Positions 11,888 through 23,360 of a DNA stretch of 64,000 bases are shown here, one piece after another. This stretch comes from Daedaleopsis sinensis (Eukaryota > Basidiomycota > Agaricomycetes > Polyporales > Polyporaceae). Position numbers and translations under genes: made by a program. Where the stretch lies: the NCBI GenBank assembly GCA_033807695.1, contig CM066305.1:2480001-2544000 (forward strand). The letters are read 5' to 3'. The notes under the pieces are model-generated. The model was not told where the DNA came from. It ran no database searches and was given only the letters and a program-made list of their open reading frames with translations. Within the stretch, counting starts at the first letter, position 1, and each line of letters starts with the position of its first letter.

Positions 11888-13041
11888 ATGACCCGGTACA
11901 CCAACTTTGCACGCAAGAAGCGAACTTACGTAGAGGCCGGCTTCAATAACGAGCAGCAAGGAGAACCCGAAGGCGTACCCGTCCAAGCCCTTAAGGACTC
12001 GGAACCGACTGGAGATGCTGCCGGACCCGAAGTGAAAAAGCGCAAACGTGGTAGCTCAAAGAAGAAGAGCTTTACTGAGGGAGAAACTGCTGAAAAGCAG
12101 GAAGGCGACGATGCAGAGACTGGACTGGAGGCTGCGCGGCCTTCGAAGAAGGCAAAATACGGAGACAAAAATAAGAAGGGAAATCAATTCGACAAAAGAC
12201 AACCAAGAGGTATATCTTGTCACATACATTATCCTCTAGTCCCGTCTCTTCATACACATAGCTCATTTTTAGTAATAGATGCGAACTCTCGCAAACTTGC
12301 GTCAGAACATCGTAGATTGAAGCGCGTGGACGAGCGGCACTCGGACACTATCTGCTTCGCGTGTCGAGAGAGGGGACACACAGCGAGGGATTGTACAAAC
12401 ACGCTGGCGGCTGAAGCTATAGAGGGGGAGAGGGACAAATCAGCTGGAAGGTCAGGACGAGATGCCGTTGGCATTTGCTACAGGTCAGTTTCCCGGTTGT
12501 AACACTGCGCTACACTCCTGACAACTGGCTCTCCTTGTATCAAGATGTGGATCACGTCGACACAACCTATCGAGATGTCAAGAGCACATCGATCCTTCAA
12601 ATCCTCTACCCTTTGCTTCCTGCTTCGTCTGCTCGGGAAAGGGACACCTCGCGTCGAAATGTCCGAAGAACCAGTCCAGAGGGATCTACCCGAACGGAGG
12701 ATGCTGCAAAATATGCAAGGAAACTACTCACCTCGCCAAAGATTGCCCTCTAAGGAAGCAAGGTAAGCTTGACTGGTGCAGTGACAACACACACATTCTA
12801 ATATGACCGATGCGCAGAGGTTGCTACGAATACTTTGTTCGTGGGTACCGGGCAAGGAGGGGGCGCCGACGAAGACGACTTCCACACGTTCAAGCGGATG
12901 ACGGTGGAAGTTGACAAGTCTGAGAAATCGGAAGAGAAGGCAAAACGGAAGGCGGAAGTGAAGGTGGGCGCGCACTCGGGCGTTGTGAAGGCCTTCGGAG
13001 CCGCCCCAGCTGCGGCTAAGAAAAAGGTTGTGGTCTTCTGA
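11888..13041 (+). CDS. Four zinc-knuckle CCHC protein, ZCCHC9-like
   Basis: A nucleic-acid-binding protein of the nucleolar ZCCHC9 type. Exons are 11888-12209, 12279-12483, 12545-12762 and 12818-13041, 322 residues. The N-terminal third is Lys-rich and acidic, with likely nuclear localisation signals (KKRKRGS, KKAKYG). Four CX2CX4HX4C knuckles follow: CFACRERGHTARDC, CYRCGSRRHNLSRC, CFVCSGKGHLASKC and CKICKETTHLAKDC. This is the same number and order as in ZCCHC9. The start at MTRYTNF matches the short MTR opening of that family; the frame is open upstream to 11720, but that part looks non-coding. The likely role is RNA surveillance or rRNA processing, inferred from the family. Confidence 0.88.
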
Positions 13042-13309
13042 TCGTTTGTAGTAGCATGTCGTTTTTCATATACGCCTCGCTGTTGTATTCATCGTTTCAT
13101 TACCATCCACGAGTTGCGTATGATGATGTTATCTGTCTTTCGCCGTTGCCATCTTCTGAGTCTCCCAATACACCGCTCGTGCGGAGGATTTCCATGTGTA
13201 GTATTATAGCACGTGGAGCACTGCCACCGTGTGCCATATGGGCTCCGTCCGACAACTCTCAACCGCGACCGCCCCTCGTCTCCCTCTCTCTTCCGTATTT
13301 CTTGAGGCC

Positions 13310-15205
13310 ATGTCTGCAGTCGTCACCAAACAGGAGCCCCCTCCCGCCCCTTCCACAATGTCCAAAGTTAACACTGCTTCCAAAGTCAAGCCCTCAGCTC
13401 CTCAATCGACCGCCCAGACGTCCCCTATGTCGTCAACCAAGTCAAAGAAAGACGCCTCCAAGCTCTCAAATACAACATCCGCCATCGTGGCCCCTCCAAA
13501 GAGTCGTAGTCAAGAGCAGATGAAGAAAGTATCGCGACGTGCGAGCAAGCCGATCATCAACTGGTTCCAGCGCAAGCTCGCCGGGACAGTGCGCGCGAGG
13601 CGGCCGTCCGAATCGCGCTATGGCACGACCTCTGCTCGCAACAATGAGAAGCAACACCGCCGTTCCTCGGCACCCATGCCTCCTCCATTGCCCATCCAGT
13701 CTAGGACTCGCAGCACGACAGGCTCGAGGCACACCAGACCTCACAGCCTTCATGGAAACAGTATGCGCGGCACAATCTCCCTCAACGAGCCCGCCGATGA
13801 CGCAGACAATCATTCTTATGAGAGCGACTCAGACGATGAGCGGAGGTCTTCGGTCGCCCGCGAGTCGCTTTATTCTCCTGCAAGCGACCTCGAGGCAGAC
13901 GAAGATGCATCGGTGCGTCCGCTACCCCCTAGCTCCCCTCCGTCCCCATCTCCATCCCGCGATTCGTCGTCGTACCTCTCGCATTCGCGCACATTCAGGA
14001 GTATGACCGCAAGCACGAAACCCACGACCCTCCTGAGTGTCGATCTCACCGGAGGTATGGCCCATATCGCACAGGCTCCGCCCACTCCTACTACCCCCGG
14101 CAATCGTCTTCCGCCATATATCCGCACCCATTCTACGGGTCCATCTGCAGGTTCGATCACGTTCTCAGCTATTCCCCCGCCCTCCCCTACGAACCATTCA
14201 CGGCCGTCGTCCGGCAATGGCGTACGCGGCGCGAACCTGACAGCTCCGCTTTACACTACCCATCATCCCAGAAACAATCCACGCCCGTCCTCGCCACCTC
14301 CTGACAATGCGTCCATGCTTACCCTCGCGTCCTCCGCGTTCGGATTCCCTGGTGCCCGCATCGGCGTGACGGCAGTCGCTCTTTCAGGTCGGGGCTCGAT
14401 CGCTGACGACTCCATCTCTCAATGGAGCAACGCTGCGGGTCTGACGGACAGCACGAGCCATTTCATGATGGGCGAGCTCGAGGAAGGCCTCGAGGAGGAG
14501 CGGTACGACCCCGATGTGGACGCGAGCGTGCGGGCGCTTCGTCCGAGGAGTTCGCGTCGCGGCAGCTGGGACAGCACGGTCAGTGGATGGAGTGCCAACG
14601 TCGGGCTCGGCAACGCCGGGGCTCCCAGTCCGGGAGCTATGAGAAGTAAGAGCGTGTGGACGTCCGGGAGCATGCGGACGGGGGGTTTGAGCACGGAGGA
14701 CGAGTTCGCGGGCGAAGGAACGAAGCATGACCAAGCCGATGGCGAATCCGCAACTAACGATGGCGCATCCACGGCACCCACCGATGGACAGCAGAGCTCA
14801 ACCACCGTCGAGCCATCGTCGGACAGCACGGAAAACGTGCAAACACCCCCCGCGCTCACTAAAGGTGGCCACGCGTCCACGCTGGTGCTGCCTGGCTCGA
14901 AGGCGAACTTGTCGATGGACATGGCATCCACCGTCACGCTCCCTGGCTCGGAAGTTGTATCGGAAGCGCCATCGTCGGACCACGCGTCCGCGAGCGAACC
15001 CAAGAGCGGCGCGTCGACGCCGACGAAGATCGAGCCGGACGGAGCGGGCCTCGGTGTTGCGACGGCGGCTACGGAGATCCGGGACAAGGCTCGGGTGGAT
15101 CACGCAAACAAGTTGTCTGCGTCTGCGCCTGTCGTGCCCCTTAGTCCGACGAGTCCGGCCTCTGAGGAGTATGTGTCTGCACCGTCGACCCCTGCCGTTG
15201 TCTGA
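13310..15205 (+). CDS. Large Ser/Pro-rich hypothetical protein with INWFQRKLAG motif
   Basis: A single-exon frame of 631 residues from the ATG at 13310; further in-frame ATGs at 13229 and 13238 would add 24-27 residues. I do not recognise a catalytic domain. After a Lys/Ser/Pro-rich first 80 residues there is an ordered segment, RRASKPIINWFQRKLAGT followed by a basic stretch. I believe this motif recurs in basidiomycete proteins of unknown role. The rest is disordered: Ser/Arg- and Pro-rich blocks, a serine-dense acidic run near residue 165, and long Thr/Ser/Ala stretches at the C-terminus. Low complexity and phosphorylatable serines suggest a scaffold or signalling protein. It follows the CCHC gene in tandem, with 268 bp between them. 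Confidence 0.75.
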   Translation: MSAVVTKQEPPPAPSTMSKVNTASKVKPSAPQSTAQTSPMSSTKSKKDASKLSNTTSAIVAPPKSRSQEQMKKVSRRASKPIINWFQRKLAGTVRARRPSESRYGTTSARNNEKQHRRSSAPMPPPLPIQSRTRSTTGSRHTRPHSLHGNSMRGTISLNEPADDADNHSYESDSDDERRSSVARESLYSPASDLEADEDASVRPLPPSSPPSPSPSRDSSSYLSHSRTFRSMTASTKPTTLLSVDLTGGMAHIAQAPPTPTTPGNRLPPYIRTHSTGPSAGSITFSAIPPPSPTNHSRPSSGNGVRGANLTAPLYTTHHPRNNPRPSSPPPDNASMLTLASSAFGFPGARIGVTAVALSGRGSIADDSISQWSNAAGLTDSTSHFMMGELEEGLEEERYDPDVDASVRALRPRSSRRGSWDSTVSGWSANVGLGNAGAPSPGAMRSKSVWTSGSMRTGGLSTEDEFAGEGTKHDQADGESATNDGASTAPTDGQQSSTTVEPSSDSTENVQTPPALTKGGHASTLVLPGSKANLSMDMASTVTLPGSEVVSEAPSSDHASASEPKSGASTPTKIEPDGAGLGVATAATEIRDKARVDHANKLSASAPVVPLSPTSPASEEYVSAPSTPAVV

Positions 15206-15829
15206 AACAGCTACTCACGGTGAGTAACAATTGGCGTGTCTTGCTCCAGAGCTGTGATCTAATATGTGTATGCCACTCCAGCACTTTTGCCCATCCATGT
15301 TACGTTGCTCAGCCGATAATCTGCTACTAGTACCTAGCCCCATCGAGCGGTTCCCACTGCCCGAGCCTCGTTACGCTACTCTTCGTTTATGTTTCTGTAG
15401 GAGTCTCTGCTTGGGGAATTGATGACATGTATCTATTTGGTCGTTGGCCTCCAACTTCAGCGGTATATTTCTGACAATGCCCGCTCCTAGTAGACGTTTC
15501 TAGGTGTGGCTGCTGCTGGCTACTTCAGAGCCGTAAGATGTTTATCTTCCTAGGCACACGATGAACAGGACTTATTTGAACGGAAGGAGAACGGTCTTCA
15601 AGTCGGTAAGTTGTGAATAAATGCGCGAAGGTAATTCACAGACTTCGTATCCAGGCCGTACAGTTGTCCACTGGTTGTGACCGGAATCTCGCGACGTAGG
15701 AAGTGATACAGCATCTCGGCAGACGTACGAAGCTAACCATTACAGCAACACGATGAAAGAGACAGTCATGATCATGATGGCAAGGACAAACAAGAATATC
15801 GTACACGTAGATGGTTGTAGATGATATCT
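15206..15829. other. Convergent 3' region
   Basis: 624 bp between the stops of the Ser/Pro-rich gene and the SLIP-GC-like gene. Relatively AT-rich. No coding signal or repeat seen. Confidence 0.5.
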
Positions 15830-18800
15830 TCACGGCGATTCTACTAGCGACGAGTCCAACATCTCGGTATCGTCGTCAGAACCTGTAAGAGTAGGTATAG
15901 CCCGTTGTTTGACTCCCGCGCTTTTCCAGTACTTGACTTGCTCAAGAATCTCGGTCATGATCTCGAATACTTCGGCTCTTGCTTTAGTCTGATTGGGGTC
16001 GTCCCTCACCTTTTCCCAGACCACGGAAAGGTTGATTTCGATCTAATGACCTGGGGTTACTCCGAATCAAAACGGCACGACATACGCGCACTCACCTTCT
16101 TCGCAAGATCATTCAGTGAATTGTCTAAGGCTTCCCCTGCCGCGGCGGCCGCACTTGACAAGCGTCCTAGAATCACTGTGGCGCCGCCAGTGAAGATACG
16201 GTCTTTGTTTTCAACGATGAAGTCGTGAACAACGCCCTGATTTCGAATGAGCCCAACGTTAGACCGCAATTCGAGAGTACACTGAGACGGTAAGACATAC
16301 CTTCTGTCTCGCTACGCTGCCCCGCCCCGTTTCCTCAAGGGCACAGTCGTAACCATCGACGAGCTGGCCCTGAACATGGGGAGCCATACTACGGCTGATG
16401 CCCTTCTGCTGGTCCTTCATCACGTTGTTGACGACATTCACCATGATAGCGAGCATCCCTTTGGCGTTCTTGACACATAACTTGCCCTGGCGTCTCGTAC
16501 GTTTCTTCAGGCTGGCAGGTGCAGTCGTCTCCATTTCGGTCGCCAGTCCTTGTATGACTTTCTGGGTCGCTTCTTCGAAACCCGCGAAGAGATCTGATTC
16601 AAAAACGCTTGACCATGAGGATGCGATCTGACGTGTAAAAGGGTCGGTAAGTTTGACGTTGAGGTCCTCAACGTGAGAACCGTGTCGCCGGAGTGCTGCG
16701 GATCATCATGGTTAGAGACGTAGAGCGATCCACGGACGATGAGTAACATACTGGCACGATAGGTTTGCCAGTGCATACTCTGCGCGAAGTCATCGGATGT
16801 CTTTATGGCGGCAGTGGCAGCCTGTAGTGCGTTCACGATCGTGGGTTTAAACCACAGTGGCACGAAGTTTTAGTCAAAATTATATGGAAATTTCGAGTCT
16901 TGAGACTCAAAACATACGTCATGTGCGCCAGCTCGGCATCGATCTTCGAGGCTATCCTTAAGATGACTTTGAAGCTTTCGTATGCAGTCTTCTTTGACGT
17001 CGCGGAATCCCTATGTCATCTGGTGAGATTGCCGGCGACAGAGCTTCATGTAAGCAAGACGTACTTGAGTAAGTCGTGGAGCAACACGCCTATTAGCATA
17101 AGCTTGAGCAAGTCGTGGAGAAACACGCTCATTAGCATAAGCATCCCATTGCTTCTTCATCTCAAGGCGCTCTTCCTCGACGACTTGATCGAACTCCTGC
17201 AGAAATGCACTTATCGAGGTGACCAGATCGATCAACCGGGTAAGGAGCTCTTGAGCCGCGCGGGAACGCGAGGACATGGTCAACCGATGGCACCATTCTT
17301 GAAGAGCAGGTATACCCGTGTCCTCAGTCTTCGTGAAGCAATTTGGCTCGCCATCGCCCTTGACTTGACCTATACGATCATAAGCTAGACTTTCAGCAGC
17401 CCATGGAGTGAAAGGACCCTGAGCTTGAGACGTACCTGTGATACGTATATAGTCGCGCGCGGAGCATGTGAAGACCGGTAAATCGATAGAGGTGTACTCT
17501 GCGAACAGTCAGACGCCGTATCCAGACAGTCTAACTCAGGAGCAGCGAGTCTACCTCTAACGTTCACGGAGGGATCGAATGTATCAGGGTTCTCCTGTTG
17601 CTGCTGGACATCTGGTTCGTTGTAGTACAACCTCAATGTGAGCATCCGCCGAGTCAGACACTCGCTCAATACGACGTACCGTCTAGATCCTTCAAACCGA
17701 GGCGGAAGTCCTCCTTAAGCACAGGTATGGAGTGCTGGGCCCGACGGGTGTGCTTGGATTAGCCAATATGTGCGCAGATATACAGGCGAATACTACTTGC
17801 CTCTGAGCGCCTTAGAGAACAGAATGCATTCTTCTCTCGTTGTAGCTCGTGCTGCATCTTCTTGCATGTTGCAAGGTTTCCATCCACATAGGTGCTCTTC
17901 TGATTCAGTATTGGCATGCGATTTAGGAAACCGTCTAGTAATGCCTCTCTGAGCTCCTTAATCCTCGTCTTCAAGCTCTCGGCAATCGCGATGGCCACGG
18001 CGTTTTCGTCAGCAGCCTTGCGATCGGCATCTTCGTTGTCGTCTTCTGATCCAGGGTTCACGTCCGAGTTCAGCGAGTTAACTTCGGCCGCTGGGGGGCA
18101 GCCTTGAACGAAGTAGAACTCGTTGCCAATCCCAGATTGAAAGCTAACATGGTCCGAGCTGCTAGCGACAGTCATGCACTGGTTCGTGTTATTTTCCCGG
18201 CGTTGTTTCTTCAAGGGCCGTCTTGTATCATTGTCGCACTGGGTTATCCGCTTTCCATTAGAGCTCCCTTTTGACAATTCTTGATGTGATTGCGAATTCT
18301 CAATAGCTGCGAGGCGGCGTTGGTGTTCTTTCAATTCAGAGTCCAACTGGTTCAATTGTCCTTGACAATCTGTAGCGTCGCCGTCGCACGATCAATGTAG
18401 CTGGCAGGCGATCACTGCAGCTCCGATTAGGATCTGAACGCACCATATACATCATTCATCGCTTTCTTCTTCTCCTCGTTCAGCTCCATGAGATCATTGT
18501 CATGTTCCTTGATCTTCTCTTCTATGGCCACCAACATGGGGTCATCCTCGAGATTCAGCGTTCTGATGGTCTCCGCCGCGGATATATCTTCAGATTTAGT
18601 AGCTGTGTGCAGGGTTTTGAGTACGAGAACCACGGCGCTAGCTCGAAATTGGTATTGAGTACAGACCGATGAAAGTGATTGTACGTGAGTGATAGCTGAA
18701 TCATCTTGAGTTTAACGCAGAGCCTACGCCGCGCAGATAGTATATGAAGACAACCGTACTCACTTTCCATCTAAATGAACATGGTCGCATGTCAGCCACA

Positions 18801-20516
18801 CAATAAAATTGAGACTCGGAGTTATGCAGAAGTATTCACCCATCATTATCTGTGACTTGAACGCTTGTCCTAGCAGGTCTGTAATTGGTGAATGAATCAG
18901 CGTATTTTGGCTATTACCGCCCCCACTGGCATGATAACATACCTCTTGCAATCTTATCATCAACTGCACGGGTGATGGGTGCGGTAATCCAAATATACTT
19001 GCAATTCTTCTGATATTCTTGTGCGATGTTGTTGCGGGCGGCGTTGGCATCTGCTACGCCCGGCAAATCCACGAGAACTGCACCCGTGGACAATGCCTTG
19101 GCGTTACACCTCACTCTTACCTGGCGAATGAGCGGCCAATATGCAGTGTCATCAGTAGAGCAGTCGCCATCAAGTTGCTCCTTGTCCTTTTTAGACCCAC
19201 TCTCACGCTTACGGCCTTTGGAGTCAATGTATACGCTCATGGTCCTCCCGAACGAGTTTGAATCTGGAGCAGAGATTTGCTGTGTTGTACCCAACATGCT
19301 GGAGATCTCTGCAGGAGCGCGAGAGTCATTAGTTTCGATGCATGATGGAGAAACTTCTGATCAGGATGAGCCATTGAATTCACCTTGATCGTATGCAATC
19401 ACTTCGTCGATGTTCATGTGAACAAGCTGCTCGAGAGATATTGCAGGATAGACCGCGTGGATTTTTGCCCACGCAATACCTGCGTCGCGGGTGTATAGGT
19501 CGAGGTCCCATTTTACCGCGCCCTCATCGTCGACAATGTCTTTCAGCAGGAAGCCAAGTTCCGATCGCCATTCTTGCTCGGTCAGGAAAGAAACATCTCC
19601 TTCGATAGTCGTCTTGTCGTGATGGCTAACTTCGGTGACTACCGCAGTGCAAGCTAACCATAGACAGATTAGCGAGTGACAACCAAGAATTGACTGGCAC
19701 CAGTACAATGCACTGGTGGTACCAGGTCAGTACTGTACATACCGCGCATACCGTTGGTAGGAAGAATATTGTCTGTCCTTTCGCAGTTAGACAAATGCTT
19801 TGAAACTATGATAAATCTAAGAGAATTGAACGCACCACCTAGAATGGCATTTATCAGGGAGGATTTACCGGCGCCCGTCGCTGAAAATGCACTCAGTTCA
19901 GTCCCCCATGGTGCCAGAGCATGTGAAATCTGCGTACCACCGCACACGGCAATTATAGTCCTTGGTGCTCCCTGGGCGCGAATGCTGATATGAGGGGAAG
20001 AAAACAGCCCAGGTTAGCACTCATGATAGTGGCCTAATTCCCATGACGGGAGGACATACATCTCAAATTCTTTGTTCCATAGGCTCTTACGGTTCTCGTT
20101 CCCAAGGTCGATGTTCTTGTCGTTGATGATCTCGATGATGTAATTGTTTATGCTAGAGATCATCTTGAGTGCACCATCATGAGTGTATTCAATAGCGTCC
20201 ACTCCTTCGTAGACAGTGTAAGGTTTGACGGTGGTCGCCGGAGGATCAACGGCCGCCATCTGCGCATCGTATTAGCTCTCGTATAATAGGTCACTGTACG
20301 GGAAGGGATGCTACGGTAGCAAACACTCACAAGTCGCGTCGCATTGTGGGATTGGTCATCCGAAAGTTTTTCTCCTTGTTGGCCACTGCCCTGTCCTTTC
20401 TACGAGTAGTACCACGAGGGAATAGTGAGAAGAAGCGAGTAGAACTTAGTACGTAGGCCGCCGCGGCGACTTATGATCAATATAATTACCTGTGCCTGAT
20501 TCAAGTTCTCGTTCAT
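15830..20516 (-). CDS. SLIP-GC-like dynamin-type GTPase, 22 exons
   Basis: About 1,069 residues. Exons: 20516-20490, 20390-20331, 20259-20060, 19984-19938, 19880-19836, 19772-19743, 19653-19384, 19308-18943, 18878-18840, 18770-18764, 18695-18667, 18602-18444, 18360-17801, 17713-17680, 17611-17555, 17498-17436, 17369-17065, 17010-16918, 16821-16752, 16695-16301, 16236-16096 and 16042-15830. The P-loop GATGAGKSS is at residues 111-119, a switch-like ILPTNGMRACTAVVTEV follows, and DLPG is at 307-310. The G4 position reads TKSED (375-379), so the usual Asp comes one residue late. Family blocks LPVFTCSARDYIRITG and GQVKGDGEPNCF lie downstream, then a long helical C-terminal half. The match is to nuclear GTPase SLIP-GC, known from vertebrate B cells; fungal members are uncharacterised. 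Exon 13 ends in a GC-AG intron. Divergent from GH125. Confidence 0.9.
17065..17142 (-). repeat. 39-bp tandem duplication inside the GTPase gene
   Basis: Two adjacent 39-bp units, 17065-17103 and 17104-17142, differ at only a few positions. They encode AYANERVSPRLAQ and AYANRRVAPRLTQ at the end of exon 17 (about residues 741-766). The duplication keeps frame and ends exactly at the intron donor. Confidence 0.9.
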
Positions 20517-21041
20517 GGTATGCTGTAGTAGGCCTGAGAGGCAGGTGATTCGTTTCTTGCGAGAGGTAGGTGCCAAGGCAGTTGGCAGGACTCGGAGGTG
20601 GGGAGAGACGAAGAGCAAGAGGCTAGCTAGGGAGCGACTCTATCATGTCACACAACGCGTTGAGTCACACTGTGACCTAACGTTCCGACGGATGATTGCA
20701 CGTGCGCCAGCTCTTCTTCGTTGTTTACGACGGTCACCGGTCAGCTGAGGTCGCGTTCCTGGTGCGCCCTGTCCTCGTGAACGACATCCATCAGCGTCCA
20801 TCATGCAATTGGGTACTTCTCCTCCTCCGGTCCGCCGTGATGCTGCCCTGATGGCATGGCTGAACGGGCTCCGTCCCCGACGCTGCCAGACGCGTTACTA
20901 AAGGCCTGCAACGCCGTTAACACCCCGTCCTGGACCCCCCACTTCCTCGCGCTTGCCAACACCGACCTTGGACCTGCACTCGACTTCGGACTGTGTACAG
21001 TTGTAGGACGCGTCGCAACAGTCACCTGGAAGACCGTCACG
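20517..21041. promoter_or_regulatory. Divergent promoter region, GTPase/GH125
   Basis: 525 bp between outward start codons. The part nearest GH125 is GC-rich and open in one frame up to 20856, but there is no conserved upstream protein sequence, so I treat it as promoter and leader. Confidence 0.45.
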
Positions 21042-23360
21042 ATGAAGCTGGGATTCTCGTCTTTTGTCACCGCTGCCGCCATCGCCGCGGCCGCTGCAGT
21101 TGGTGTGGTAGCCGACTGCCCAGACTACACGTCGTTCTCGCAGGTATGATATTCAATGCTTACTCCCACATTTCTCGCACACGCGATCGCCTGATGCTCT
21201 GTGAACACGGCAATAGACACCGCAAGGGAACCCTTCGTCAGGACCCCTCGCGCTGCCGTACATGCGGCCCGCACCGGAATGTCGGACGTTCACCAGTACT
21301 GCTGTTGAGGTACGTTCATGCGGACTCCTACGGCAAATTATCCCTACCTACCATGCTCGACTTCAGAAAGTCATCACGGACATGAAGGCGCGCCTGAAGG
21401 ACCCGGACCTGGCGCGTTTGTTCGAGAACACCTTCCCAAATACCTTGGGTATGTGACTGTCCCCGCAGTACCCATTCTATTGGCTGACCACCGTGTCCTT
21501 GCAGATACAACTGTCAAGTATTTCAACGCAGTATGTCCGGATAAGAGCCTCTTCAGTGTTTACGTACTCAGTTTATCTCTCCTAGACAGAGAATTTGGCA
21601 TTCATCATCACCGGTGTATGTCGCTCGTTTACTTTGTGACTCGTTATAACTGACGAAGGACATGCAGGATATCACGTAAGATTTCTGCGGCGAAACATAA
21701 AGCAGGCATACCGACCCATTGTGTTGCACAGCGCGCAATGGCTGAGAGATACAGCGAACCAGTTCGCTCACTACCACACCTTGTTGGCTCAGGACAAGGA
21801 TCTCGCAACCCTCGTCAAAGCGGTCATCAACAATGAAGCGCGGTATGTATCCGAATACCCGTACTGTGGTGCGTTCCAGCCTCCCCCGGAGAGTGGATTG
21901 GCCCCGAGTCATAATGATTGGGCCGATGGTGTTACGGTAAACCCGTGAGTTACTCGGGCTAACACTCGAATGCTACTGACATGGCAGCCAGTCCCGTCAA
22001 CAACCAAACCGTTTTCGAGTGCAAGGTAAATACAGAATCGACTCGACGAGAGTAAGTAGTAGCATCCAACGGCTTACACCCACACTTGCACAGTACGAGA
22101 TCGACTCGCTCTGCGGATTCCTCAAGCTCTCTCGGTCCTACTACCAGGCGACGAAGGACACGTCCTTCATGAACGACCACTGGTTCACGGCTATCGACCA
22201 AATCTTCCGCGTGATATGGGAGCAGTCACAGCCGACTTTCGACGAGAACTTCAACTTCATCTCGTACTACAACTGGACCGGCGGGAACGGTGCTCTGTCT
22301 CCTGCTGTACCCAACCAAGGAAACGGTGAACCCAAAGCGTACACTGGGCTTGTTGGCACCCACCATCGTCCCTCGGACGACCTCAGCACGTTTGGTATGT
22401 TGCTATATCCAAGTATATGGCAAAGAAATTATCGTTGATCTTATCATCCTTAGCGTTCCTGACCCCGGCGAACGCTATGCTGAGCGTGGAGTTGACCCAC
22501 CTGGCGGATGTCCTTGACGCTACCAAGCAAGCGCAGAACGTGAGCAAGCTTGCGAAGCAATATAGCAAAACCATTACGAAGGCGATCTGGGACACCACAG
22601 TGAGCTCAAAGCATGCTCAACAACGCATTGATAACTGACCTTCCTGGGGAATAGCTGGTGAACAACATTTTCGCTTACGAGACTAACGGTGAGAATTCGT
22701 TCAAAATGACCAGCCTGTAACACTGCTCATGCTAGCATAGGATTTGGTGGAAGATACGTCATGGACGACGCAAACGTGCCCGTAAGTCCAGAGTTGTCGT
22801 TGCTTGAACACAACCTAACTCCGTGCGTGCGTAGTCTTTGCTGTCATTGCCATACCTCGGCTTCTTGGACAAGAAGCATCCTGCATACGTCGCGACCAAG
22901 AACCTGCTTATGTCCCGGAAGAACCCATACTACGCCGCAGGAAAAAACTTCTCTGCTGTCGGGTGAGATATCCGGTGTCGCCTTCGCGACCCTGCACGTT
23001 GACCCGGCCTTTGACTGTTATAGTGGTCCCCATGCCAATGTCTTCCACCCGTGGCCCATGTCACTCATCTCGGTGATCTATGGCACGGACAACGATAAGG
23101 AAATCACGGATGCTCTCGATATGATCGCCAGCGTGCGTATGGTTGCTCTCATCCATGTTTTCGCTAGCTCATAACATCCAATCCAGAACACGGCGGGGCT
23201 GGGGCTCATTCACGAGTCAATCAATATCTACGACGGCACGTACACCAGGCCCTGGTTCGCGTGGGCCAACAGCTACTTCGCGGAGATGCTGCTGGACCTC
23301 GCGCAGCGCAAGCCGCATCTTATCCTCAAGACTGGAAAGCCTTACGTGCCAGGGCAGTGA
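21042..23360 (+). CDS. Secreted GH125 exo-alpha-1,6-mannosidase
   Basis: GH125 enzymes are inverting exo-alpha-1,6-mannosidases that trim mannose side chains. Exons: 21042-21143, 21217-21309, 21367-21448, 21505-21530, 21586-21615, 21668-21675, 21732-21944, 21992-22025, 22094-22394, 22454-22599, 22655-22688, 22741-22781, 22835-22962, 23024-23132 and 23187-23360, giving 506 residues. An Ala/Val-rich signal peptide covers about the first 25 residues (cleavage near VVADCPD). Conserved blocks are ITGDITAQWLRDTANQ, SHNDWADG, the MLSVEL helix, GGRYVMDDANVP, and near the C-terminus GLIHESINIYDG, whose Glu is the probable catalytic base by analogy with bacterial GH125. Exon 6 is only 8 nt (GATATCAC), yet it is needed to complete the GDIT motif. 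Likely secreted, acting on mannoproteins or N-glycans. Confidence 0.93.
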
